Positions 33,571-45,800 of a DNA stretch of 64,000 nucleotides are shown piece by piece. Position 1 is the first letter of the stretch. Every line of letters starts with the position of its first letter. The DNA comes from Odontesthes bonariensis. Its lineage: Eukaryota; Chordata; Actinopteri; Atheriniformes; Atherinopsidae. The notes below the pieces were generated by a model. It did no database searches. It was not told the DNA's origin and saw only the letters and a list, made by a program, of their open reading frames with translations. The stretch lies in assembly GCF_027942865.1 (NCBI RefSeq), contig NC_134528.1:28889732-28953731 (forward strand), given 5' to 3'. The translations under genes were made by a program, and so were the position numbers.

Positions 33571-34984
33571 GTATTCAACAAACACAAGTGCAAAAACTTA
33601 CCTCCATAACGTTCACTGACCAGTGACCATCACTGACCATAGACAAATAAAAAAATGTATGCAAGCAACAGTAAAAAAAAAACATTGTATTACATCAGCC
33701 TTGAATTTGATCAAACCTTTTTTGTGGTTTGGAAACTAAAAAGAGTAATTACTGGAGTTATTCAAACAAATCTGTTCCGATTCTTGATGAATACAAGATT
33801 TCAGCTAGTCAATGTTTCATGGTTGTTGTTGTTGCCAGATTTTCCTCTTTGTAATGTTCCATTCATTTTCAAATTGAGACTAATGTGCACTGCAGGCAGG
33901 CAGGTCAAGCAATTTCTAAATTTTTATTTTTTATTTTTTTATTTACTGATAAATCTCTGACAGTTTGGCACAAAGTGGTGAATCATCATTGCTTGGAAGG
34001 ACTAAAACTTTGGTGGATGCTCCTTTTATACCCAATACTGACACCCTTACCTGTTGCCAATTATTCAGTTTTTTTGTAGAGTGCTTTAGAATGCTTTTAT
34101 TGTATATTCTTTAAACTCTTCAGTCTTTCTTTTCCAATTTGTCAACCTTTTGAGTGTGTTTCTGGCATCAAATTTTAAATGTGTATATTTCATTTTTCTA
34201 AACCTAATGACATGATCAAGTTGGTAAATGAAGACACTGAAAATTATTTATTTGTTATCGGTTAAATGTTCAAACAAATTTTTAAAACTGCCTAATTGAG
34301 TTTTAATTGCAAATGAGAAATTTCCCAATTTTTCTGTACATTTCAAATTGTGTGGAATGGTATTGTATATGCTTTACATAAGAAAATGTGATGCATTGTT
34401 GCAGTTTACACATTTTTTTTTACCTTATAATTACTAGTGCTTTTGTTAATCTAATATATTTTGTTGGCAATACTGCGAGTGATTACTCATGTGCTGTAGG
34501 TTAATTTGAGGTACTCGGACTTAGTTTACTGAATACAACAAACAACATGACCTGCGGTATTTTAAATAGTTTTAATGAGGTCCTCATCAACCAGCCACAG
34601 TATAAAATGGTTCAGCATTAATTGCATCAGATATAAAACGACATTTTGCATATATATGACGGCTTGTACTTTTAGTTATTATACACTTAAGTTATCATAC
34701 AGTAATGTACTTAGTACTTAGTAATAACTATTCCTTATTTCAATTAATTACTTAGAACTCCGAACTTCTTGTTGATAATCATTTGAATGCAGCCCTACTT
34801 ATCGGCTTTTTAAATTTTTCTTAACACCAGATTATTTAGCTTATTTTATCTCAGATAAAGGAAAACATTTTATTTGACCTTTTTTCTACATACATGTCAC
34901 TTACATATAAATATTATTTGTTAAAAATAAAAAGTTCATCTACATTTCCTTAGTTTCTCAGTATAAACAAAAGCTGTAACCTCG
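33571..34984. other. AT-rich intergenic stretch upstream of mprip
   Basis: No coding region or repeat was recognised. Several A/T runs are present. Confidence 0.5.
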
Positions 34985-35948
34985 TCCGAACTATGGGAGG
35001 CGACAGTGCGCAGTTATCGCGAGATCCTGTAGAATTCCAGGCGCTTGTGTGTTCTCCCTCACCACTCCCCCTCACTCCGTTGGGAAAGAAGAAAATAAAC
35101 CCACTGCTGCTAACCGGGCTAGTTATGGAACCAAACCTGAAAGACTAATTTCTCTCTTTGTGACTGGCCAAGTGGCGGTTACCCTGCATGCACTGTTTCC
35201 AACCGGGAGAAAAGCATTTGAAACGGTTGAATTTTCTGACCGACTTTTTTATTTTATTTTATTTTTTAAGTCAAGTTGAAGACGCCAGCCAGGAGAGGCT
35301 TTCATTAGCTGGTGTATCTACCCGCTAGCCAAGTGCGCTAACCGTAGCATAGCAAAGAAGCACTGGATGAACTTCGCATGGACCGACTGCTGCGAATGGG
35401 ATAGTAGCCTGCTGCTTGCCTACAGTCTTTCCTTTGGGTTGGGTCTTTGTCACGGGAGTCTGTTTTACTTCATGGAAGCTTTCCGCCCACAGTTTGAAGG
35501 CAGCAACTGCATGCATATGTTTTCTGTGGCTTACGCCATCACGTTATTGATCTTGAAATCCACTGGCAAGCTAACAGGATATTAGCCACCTTCTCTCCAC
35601 TTCGCTTTGTGGTTGCAGGCCATGGACTAAAAAGCATTCATCACTGACTGAGTGATGGGAAGGCTGGCTTGGTGGCAGCTAATTATTTATTGGGAGGCAG
35701 CAGTTGGACACGGCTTAGCTGACAAAAGAAGCTTTTAACGTTGTGCTTTAACATTAGAATTCTTGTTTGTGATCTTTTTTCTTTCTTTCTTTTTTTTTTA
35801 ACTTGAAAATGCATCGGAGTGCTGGAGCCTTTTCCGAGTTGGGATAGTAGAAACGCACAAGAAAAACAGTGGGATTACAAACTCCGCTGCTGATAAAGGC
35901 CCTCCAGAGATATTGCTCCATTGAGTTTTAGGAAAGTGCCGAGATACC
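34985..35948 (+). promoter_or_regulatory. mprip: mprip promoter and 5' untranslated region
   Basis: The DNA upstream of the mprip start changes at about 34980 from AT-rich to CpG-containing sequence. TCGCGAGA at 35017-35024 is the core of the TCTCGCGAGA element, known as a strong vertebrate promoter element (recognised by BANP). No TATA box is seen at a sensible position. The 5' leader would be up to about 900 bases if unspliced and contains upstream ATGs, including one at 35367 that opens 72 codons. The start site is inferred. Confidence 0.5.
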
Positions 35949-36071
35949 ATGTCTACCGCGAAAGAAAACCCCTGCAGGAAATTCCAGGCGAACTTCTTCA
36001 ACAAAAGCAAATGTCAGAACTGCTTCAAACCACGGGAGCTGCATCTACTGACCGACCAGGACTTGACCCAG
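35949..36071 (+). CDS. mprip: mprip coding exon 1 (residues 1-41)
   Basis: The start ATG is at 35949 in the context ACCATGT. It reads MSTAKENPCRKFQANFFNKS and then KCQNCFKPREL, nearly the same as the mammalian N-terminus as I remember it, which fixes this start. The donor is CCAG|GTAAGC. The conserved cysteines (C9, C22, C25) are all present. Confidence 0.96.
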
Positions 36072-36846
36072 GTAAGCAGTGTGCTGCGCAAATAAAGATG
36101 GAAGATTAACAACTTCGTGTAGCTGTTCAGATGTCTTCGGTTTCGTAGCAGCGGAGGGGATACTCATCAAGAACTGCTGCCAGAGTTTGGAGAATTGTTA
36201 CCAGTGAATAGCACCAGCTGATTAGGCAAAGAGAGCGCAGGCTGACAGCTTCACCCTCCTAGCTTGAGAGCTTTAACACTTTGCCATGTTGTAAATGAGG
36301 AGGGTGGACAAGCCGCTCTGATCGGTGAGACATCAAGGTTGAGCTGGAGTGATCAGCGGGATGTCATTAGAGGCAATCCACTTTGGGTGTGATGCAATCA
36401 GCTTTCAGAGTGCTGGTCCGTTGAACATTGGGTTTAAGTTGGAATCTTTTGGGGTCTAAATCGTAAGATATCTGAGCCTTGTGTCTCTTAGCTTCTACCG
36501 GAATCTGATCGTTGATGGATGAGGCTGCCTTCGCTGCCTGATTGATTTAAACTAAAGCTGTTTTGTGTCCGTCAGTTGGCTGCGTTTCCTCCCACATTAA
36601 AGGGTTAGTGACCACTATGTGGAGGTTAAAAGGGACTTGAATGAAGAACAGCGAAGATAAGTTGAGCAAAGATAAACTGAAGCTCCATTCAAGCTGTGAT
36701 CCCATAGCGAACATGTTTTTTTTTTTTTGGATTTCTTTCTCTCAGATTATTAGTTTAGTCTGTGTTGTATCCTGTAATTGATCCCAGATGAGGCCCTTGA
36801 ATGCAGCACAAGAACCAAACAGCAACGTCAGCATCCTCCTCTCCCC

Positions 36847-36891
<45 letters not shown>

Positions 36892-39800
36892 ATACTCACT
36901 CTCTGTTTCAAAAGTGTGTATCACTTTCAGCACCCAGTTCAGTGCAGTTTAACCCCTCAGATGCCTGAGTCTTATGGTTACATCACTTCCTCTTATCCCC
37001 CTATTGACCCGGCCCACACTCTCCCACAGCCGCATGGCGGCACTTGGAACCAGAGAGGCTTACTGCCTCGGCATGTCCTGTCCTTGCTCGTCTCTGTTGT
37101 CCCAGTCACCCGCTGGCTTTTGAAAACGGCCCCAGTTTGTCCACTATCCAAACAGTCTGCAGGGAGCCCAGTTGCACAAAAAAGGTTTTGTGAGAGTTCT
37201 GTCTTCAAACCAGTTTGTGCTGCCAGGCCGTTACTGACCACTATTATGTAACCGCACATAAACAGTATTAAACTTCTGAGCCTTGTTCAACAGGTCTAAG
37301 GTGAAGGGAAGGATTTGCTAAATGTTCCCAGTGTTCTGAAACTGATACATGCTGGCTGAGGAGATAAACTCAATAACCCAGGGAAAAGAAACTCCAGTAA
37401 AGCTGTCTTTAACTCTAAGTGAGTTTGAGTCGTAAATTAAATGCCGGATTATCAGAGCCCAAAGGGAGCTTTGAAACAGATAGTCGACATTGACAAGCAA
37501 ATGCAAATGTTCGAGCACTTAATGTCTGAAGCGCTGCATCCAAAATAAACAGTCTTTCTGTTGAATGCTGCTGGAATAAAAGGTGGGCTGGGGGAGGGGC
37601 TGCTGCTAGAGACTGAGTGAATTCTTTTATTACAGACAGTGTGCTCCAAAAGGAGTTTTCATTCCTCTCACCAGATCCTTTCCCATTGTCACAGTTTTCC
37701 CTCAATCACACAGTTAGTTTGTCCCCACTGTGTGGATGTGTCGGTCAGGCCTGACGGACTCTTCGTCTGAGAGCAGTGATCACCCCGTCCAGGAGAGGTG
37801 GCGGAGGCAGGACAGTGATGGAGGACGCAGGAAGGCTAAGGTTTACACGAACGTGTGAGAGACAGGGATATGACGAAATCTAAGGAGTGGGGGCAGGAGT
37901 CTCAGGGAGAAACAGGAAGTGCGGGGTCGGGGAATCAGTATAGTTTCCCAGAGGCTGCTGCTCAACATCCCACAGCTGGAGCTTCTGACTGCAGGCTGTG
38001 CCTCAGCCTGATAGGCTGGAGTTAACACATGCATTTTTTTCTGGTCAGGGCCTTTAGTTTGGAGGATCTTATTTGTGATAATGTGCTGACTTCCATAATG
38101 GTCTTATGTTGTCACATCCAGCTCGATTTGTTTCTGTCAAACCCAAGGTTGGACAGTGAAAACAGAACCCAGGCTAGATTGAACCCACTCCTCTTCCTTT
38201 CTGTTTGAAACACCACTAGTTTACTCTTCTAAAAATCCTGCTTTCTTTAAGTGCCTGTTTGCATGACATAAGAAAAACTTGTGTTATTGTGTTGGTCTAA
38301 CCAAAACAGGACTTTTGAAATGAACGTAAACACGTTAGTCCGCCTGAAATATTATGAAACCAAACTCTGAAACACATGTGTACGCACCACTTCAATTCAA
38401 CCATCGTCCTTGTTTCAGCATACATGTATGTGAACAGAATCGCGCACAGATGTTGTCTTTAAGTTACTTGACTGGTGATTTGTCCGTTGATGCTGCTGTT
38501 ATAAAATCAGGATTTTGTTAGAGCAGAGCGACAGTCTGCTCTAAATGCTTTAAGCTACATTGAAACTTAGTCTTGATTGGCTGATTTTCAATGAAAGTTT
38601 CTGACTCGTTTAGCTATTGGACAAAAGAAAGAGAGAAAAAGTGGACGAGAGCAGCTTTGTTGGGAGTTCAGCTGTATTAAAATGTACTTACACGTTACTG
38701 TAGTTAAAAAAAGATAATTGAACTCGATGAATGATGTGTCTAGTTATGTGTAAACATGCAGGAGTGATTGGATCCCGATCCACATTCAGTGGGGTTACAT
38801 GGCACTGAAAGGATCAGATAATTGGCTAAATTATAAGACTGAGTTATTAAGTGCATGTAGACACCTTAATCTGACAAGAAATTGGGTCGAATCGAGTTAC
38901 TCGCGATCGGATTAAGACCGCAAGATAACTCGGTTGATAGTCAAAATAAACCTGCTTGTAGACGCTGAAGCACGTGGTGAATTAGACTTTGCGTTCTGTG
39001 CATGCTCAAGATTTTTTCCCGGGGTCGGGAACCGGAAGTCGGAAGAGACGGTATTACTGTTGTAGTTGCCGTCAGAAAGAAACAAACAACGCGATGGAGA
39101 ATGCTCCGTTGTGCGTCGCGTTTGTGCAACAAGCAGCTCATCACAGACCAAATGTAGAGGGATGTTGCTTCATCTTGCTCTTCATTCACCATCTTTCTCC
39201 AATGCCTGAGTTTGGTGTTGTTGTTGTTGGTGGTGAAGAGGTCAACAGGAAGTGGCTCTATTAGCAACAGTTGGAATGGGTACAGCGCCACCTATCACAC
39301 CGGGGTTTGACATGCTTTGTGTCTCTGATCCTATTCATTCACTGCCATATATCCAAGGAGAAGCCTTGAGATGACATTTGTTGTATTTGGCGCTATATAA
39401 ATAAAAATGAATTGAATTGAATTGAAAATTACCCTTGCTCAACTCATTCTTATTGTGATTTAGCCAATTATCTGATCCTTTCAGTGCCATGTAACCCCTC
39501 TGAGTGTTTGGGTGGGTTAGTTTGGTTTTAGAACCTCGATTTCATACTATTTTGTTTGGACTAACACGTTTACATGATTTAGAAACTCCGGTTTTACTCA
39601 ATAACAATATTTGGCTTTGTTTTTACAACCATTCATAGCAGGCTGTTAACCGGGTCTTTATTGACATCTGTTTGAAATTGTTGTTTGGTTGGTCTCAGTG
39701 TAGCTATGTCTATATGTGTGTGTAGCTCAGTGAGTTCCATGTTTAACTTAATCATGAGATGATGTGATCTGATCCCTGGTCACACACTTATCCTTACAGA

Positions 39801-42800
39801 GACAGCTAAAGGCTGCTCCTACTCTCCCGGTGTTGAGTGCTCTCTGTACCATACGCAGCGATGTATGGCTGAGGTTTCCAGGGGTGCTTTAGTGGATGTG
39901 CCAGGAGTGTTTTTGTTTGCTGTGAGGTGTCACGGCAACAGTTGAAGCTTGGAGACATTCTGGTCAGCTGTAATCCACACCGCTGCATTTTCTTTCTGAA
40001 AAGCTCACTCTCTGCTGTATTTGTACCTAGTGTGTTCACACCATTTTACTGTTTAAAGACCCCTAAGATGGAGACTTTGGAAACTATGTCTCTCTCACAC
40101 ACACATACACACGCACACACACATCTTCACCCACTGTTTGAGCTTTTATCATTCAAGCCTTCACATCTCTATCTCAGCCTCCACTTCCTGTTTACACCAG
40201 AAAATGGTGTATGCTCACTGTACACACTCGCTCCCTCTGGCTAACACTTTTCTTGGTCCAGAAGCATTTGTAATTGAAATTAAGTTGTTGACTATTTGTT
40301 GCTCTTTCATTAAAAGTCTGTGTGTGTGTATCTATGTATATGTATATATATATATTGAAGGTACTCTGCACAAATGTTGGCTGCATGCAGGACTTTGATT
40401 TAGCCCACCACCGCTTTCCCTTTCCCTCAGACATGCTACATCAGCCCCTCTCTTCTTTCACATCTAATCAGTCCATTATCATGTACGGATGAGTACACCT
40501 AAATTCACACCGTCACCAACTAGATTAACTGACTTTGAGACTTCTTTCTGTATCTTTTAACATCCCTTTTTCTTAAAAAGGCACCCACACAAAAATGGAT
40601 AAAAACTTTGAACCAACGTTAATTGCTTTCTATGTATGGCGGTCCCTGTCTGCCCCTCACTGCTCCAAGCACAGAGAGGGAGACTGTGTATCGGTGCATT
40701 ATCTAATGATCAAACAGGGAGGGCTAATCCAACCAGCAGGCAGGCAGATTACAGCTGACCAGGACGTGAATGTGAGGAAGAAGGAAGAAAATGAAGGTAT
40801 CCTGTTGCCTCCGAATACTGCAAATGTTGGAAGATGCAGTAAGTTCATGGCAAAGTATAGACACCTGAAAGTTTGGCCAGGAAAGACTTTTGTTGGCGAA
40901 AGCTTAGTCGGTTATTAGGGGTCAGCGCTACTGTAAACAAAAAGTCAGGTGATGGTTTGGATTCCAGAAATGGTGCTACTCTCTTCATTGATTTAAAGTA
41001 GACCCATTTTTAGCTTGTCCACATTGGTGTTGATCATGTGACCTGAGCTGACAGGCTCTTTTAGGAGAAGGAGGCACACCCCCCGGCTGGAAGGGTTTCC
41101 CTGAGGTGTCGGTTGAATGCTCGTCTCTCCCGCTCTGTTGCGTCCTCCAGCTGCAGAACATCTGGACACGAGTCCCATCGTTTAACATCCTCTGTCGCAT
41201 TCTGACTCCGATTTGATTTATGAGCCTCACGACTTGCCTCCCTGGCAAAGTAACCTTTTTAATGTGTTCAGCTCACCAGAACCACCTTTAGAGGCGCGTC
41301 CATACACGTTCAACCAGGCATGTATAGATTTATTGCAGGCATGCAGTGACACGGAGCAATAACAGGGCCAGCATTAGAATAGCTGAGTAATAATTGACTG
41401 CTTTTACCTTCCAGCAGAGTCTTGGGTTGGGTTTGTGGAAGTGGTGGAGCGATTGAGTGTTGATATGAGAGCTGCCTGCTAATTATTTACAGTTGAGGCA
41501 GAAAGAGAGTATAAGAGAGCAGTTGTTTTAAAGAGCCTTTCCGTTGCCCTGTGAGAACAGGATCTGTGTTTAGTGTTTCCATATCTTTTGTAATTTTGCA
41601 CTGAGGTATTCGCACAAGTCAAAGAGTTAAATCTTTTGTTTGTGTGTGTGGATATCTTATGTGCTTTTTGAGTATAATGCCAGACAGTCGGTATGTGACA
41701 CTGGTCTCGTCTTTTCTGTAGCGTGTCCTCGCATAGACTTGATTACACCATGAGGCTCACAAACTGGTTGTGTGTGACTGCGAAATGTACTGCAAGAACA
41801 GAGGAACATCTGGATCCCTAAAGGCCTCTTTCAATTAAATTCAACCAGGTTCTCTCACTGTCTCGAGCTCTCGTTTCCCTCCCCCTCAGCTCACACTCTC
41901 TTCCAGTTTTAATGATTACCTAAATTGGTGTTTTTTGCTCCTCTCCCCCTCTTTTCCTTTACAGGCTAAACCTATTTATGGTGGGTGGCTGTGCTTGGCC
42001 CCTGAGGGAACTGACTTTGACAATCCAATGCAGAGATCCCGGGTAAGGATGCATATTATATGCTGTGATTTTGTTCAGCAAAATGGTTTTAGAAACGCAT
42101 TGTGAGCATATTTCTACTCCGAAGCCTCCCCCAGTTAGCAAAAACACTGGACAGGTCATGAAAAATTAGGTTAAACACTAATGCCTAATTATTTTTGCTC
42201 CATTGAGGAAAAACGGTGCATTTGTGCTTTGTTTAAACTACTTACTTTGAAATGAGGCTACTCTAATACCATTTATATGCCCATGTGTTTCTGCTTACAG
42301 AAATGGCAGCGGAGGTTCTTTGTGCTGTACGAACATGGCTGTCTGCGCTTTGCCCTGGATGAGTCGGTGAGTGCATGCTGTCCACGGCTGGCGCACTGTT
42401 TGCTCTTTTTGTTAAGCTGAACCTGAAGACTGTTCTTTTCCTTGCTAACTTGCATCAAGTTAGCACGAGTTCTGGGTAGGATAGTAGGGGTAGTTTTCGA
42501 GAGTCTAAGGACCCGTTTCTGCTTGTACGAACGTATCAGTCTGCTTTGGTCCCAGCCCCATGCAAAGTGAAGGATCTGTGGTGTTTAGTCAACGCAGACA
42601 AACTTGCTCGCAGTCCTCCAGAAAGTTAACAGCGTGTTAACCCTCTGAGGTGATGCTATGTGTAGGTCAATTTCTGATTGGTTGAAAGTTAGTTTGATCA
42701 GAGACAACAACAGATGTGGTCAAAAAGAGGAGAAAGCGCTAAATACGCTTCCACATCTTTGAGGTTTTTGTCCTCTTTGACTTGTGTATTTTCTTAAATG

Positions 42801-45800
42801 GGGCAAAGATAAAGGACCAACAACAGCACCAACACAACCAAGAGTACCCTACACCTACCAACTCATGTTTCATAGACTGCCCCAGAATGGCAGCAAAATG
42901 CTGTTACATGTAGGCATGTCTTTGCAAAAGAGGTTTCAGAAGAATGCCCAAAGCATCAGTCAGAAAACACTAGTCTTGTTTCCCATTCATTTTTTAAAAA
43001 TGCTTATTTTTAAGTAGCTAGGGAGGACTACGTTGCTTATAGCAGCAATGCTGAGCAGAGCATATGCTTCCTCCCTCTGATAACACTGTGCAGTCTAATT
43101 TGTTCAGGGACATTTCTAATGTCTCTTTAAAATTTCTGTGGCAATAGGATGAAAACACAGTTCCTGTCACTTTTGCTTGCTACACTGGCTAAGAAGCTGT
43201 TTGAGCAAGAAACAGATTTGACTTTAAGTCAAAGCCTAAAGTTAAATAGATTTTCCTTTGGTTATTTCATCCTCCAGTTTTCTGACACAAGGTCACATAT
43301 ATATCAGGTCCTGATAAACCGTGTTTCTCAGCATTTTACAGCCCCAGATTCTTCATGTGGTGGAACAGCTTCTCTGTGTGTTGTGTGGATACAACACTCA
43401 GCAGACATCCATTTATGTTCACTGTTTATGGTGAATACGATGATAAGCACTATGCAGATCTGCCTGGGAATGCGATGACGATACTGCACGTCTCTCTGTT
43501 AGACAGCGAACAAAAACACAAGGCCGCAACGTCAGCTGAGCTGAAACTGTGCTACCTCACCGGAAACTTCCCACGCTCGTTCCTTAAGGGGTAAATGGAA
43601 CACAGCGGCGCTCCAGGATTATAATCATTTCTTTTAAAGCCCATAAAACATATTTGGGATACAGATAGCAGCATCAGAGCCAGATGATGTGTAGAAAAGA
43701 GCAGCTAAGCGTTGGTGCATGCAGTAAAAGGCTCTGAGAACTCCAGAGGAAAAGCCTGGGAAGTTGGCTCTGCCCACTGCAAGCCTCTTGTTTGTGGTGG
43801 TAGTGTGTCGCCAGGGGAATGTGACACGGGTGACCAAACCCATGCCGGCCGATCAGGCTGGAGATTAGGCTGCTTGTGTGCAAACACTAAGGGCCACACA
43901 CTGCCTGCTCGCCTGTCAGAAACACACACTCTGACATGTGTTGTGAAGGAAACATAGGGCCCAGTTCAGGATAGTTTTCAGCATGTAGTTCAGCTTGACC
44001 TTAAAGTCTTTCTGTTTTTGTGTATGAAGGAGACAGACTTTCAGCAGGTGTATCCCTGTGAGTGAGCAGGACCGTGATGGAAAAAGAGATGAGCTGATTT
44101 AACAATAACTCCACTGCGTCTCTGTTGTGGAGGCCAAACGTTTGAAGTCACACTTGGAGAATCTTTCTCTGCTGCTCGTGATGACAATCAGAGGAAACTC
44201 GCGAGAAAGCGAGTGCGTGTTTCCACTGTGAAATGTGTTTCCAGTGACACCCAGGCTGGTGTGCACTTGTGTTTTCCTCTTATTGTAACAGTGATTCCAA
44301 AACTGTCTGCCTCATTGTCCTGTGCTCTTTTCATCTGCTCCACAAGGCAGGAAAAGTGGGTCAGGGAAATTGCCGCTTTGTGCTTCAGACCCTGAGGATA
44401 GGATCTCTCCAAAAACCTCCGCACTGATAACAACTTGTTAACGCTCTTGATCTCATCAAGCTTGTCGTTGTTTACTCAGTGGCTCGAACCACCAGTGGAG
44501 GGCAGATAAGATGTGTTTGAGGTCAGGGTTTAGCTTTACATTCACATATTCCGCTCCTCCCAAGCTTTACACAAGCTGCATCCACACTCTCTTTGTCTTC
44601 TTTTGCACACGTTATCTCCGCTTTTATTGCTGCTCATCAACAAACCAGCTCTGCAGAGATTCTTCCAACATGAAGGGTTTTGCCTGTATGTAAACAGCCA
44701 TTTTCAGTTCTGTGTTTGGTAGTGGTCATATGATATTCCAGCAGGGTTATCACAGTGATTGTCAAATATAAAGTCATTACTATATGACAAATTAGGTTAT
44801 TGATACAGATGTGAGTTACCCTAAATGAACAACTACAACTCACCAATGTCACTGAATCAGTAAGCATGTTTACATGTGAAAATAACCTGTGTTAAGGCCT
44901 CAGTATGCTTCTCCATCAATCCGTCTCCGTAGTCCGTCCTTTCGAAGTTCTCCGTCGGGATACGCAAGGCAGTTCACCTCTCGATCAGTAGGCGTCGCTA
45001 CGTTAAACGACCCAATCTCGCGACGTCTATCGTGAAAGTGGTTGATTGATTGTTCACCTTCCGGCTCCGTTCCACTCCTCACAGTGAACGATGGCGACCG
45101 AGAGAGAAAGACTGTTGTTGGAGTTGGAGCTTATTGATTTTGAAATGCAAATAATTTTGACCAAATTATATATATATCACAGTAAACTCTTTCAAAAATG
45201 GCGGTGTTGTTGTTCTGAGAGGAAGGCGCTAAACCGGAAAAGTGATTCCGGAAATGATATTGTTAGCCGCCCAATCACAACCCTTGCGGTCTCCGCGAGT
45301 CTCCGTCTCTTCGACGGATAGATAGATAGGAATTTTGGCCGACGCACGCAAGCGATGGAGAGCTCTCCGTAGGCGACCATAAATCAGCCTTTTAGTCTGA
45401 CCGAAATCATGCTTCTCAAACCTGGACTAACACACCCAGATGATGCTGTTGGGTTTGAATCATTCCTGCGTGGATACACTAAACTGACTCGAATGATCCG
45501 AGGTGCTTTATATGTGCCCCAGAATTCCATCTGTTTCATCTTTTTTTGGTTAAAAACAGTAAAGGGTAAGTGTATATTAATATACTTTTGTCAGACAACT
45601 GAACACATGAGAAATTGTGGCTAAGAACCAGCCGATTAAGACTACATATCACGTCTTTTAAAGTGTTTCAAGACACTCAGCTCTATTGTTTTTACGTCAA
45701 AAACTCCAAAGTTTATGGCCATATCCACACATGACCATATGCTCCATGACTGGTGGACAGACCCTATATGTAAAATCAGGAAAGTTTCCCTTTAACGGCT

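Noticed and set aside
36778..37251. 157-codon plus-strand frame
   Set aside because: It runs through a TG microsatellite (repeated VC residues) in mprip intron 1 and has no exon borders in the gene's phase.
38912..39291. Overlapping frames of 79-116 codons with words repeated at 56620
   Set aside because: They lie inside a transposon with inverted arms, occur in both directions and have no splice or family support.
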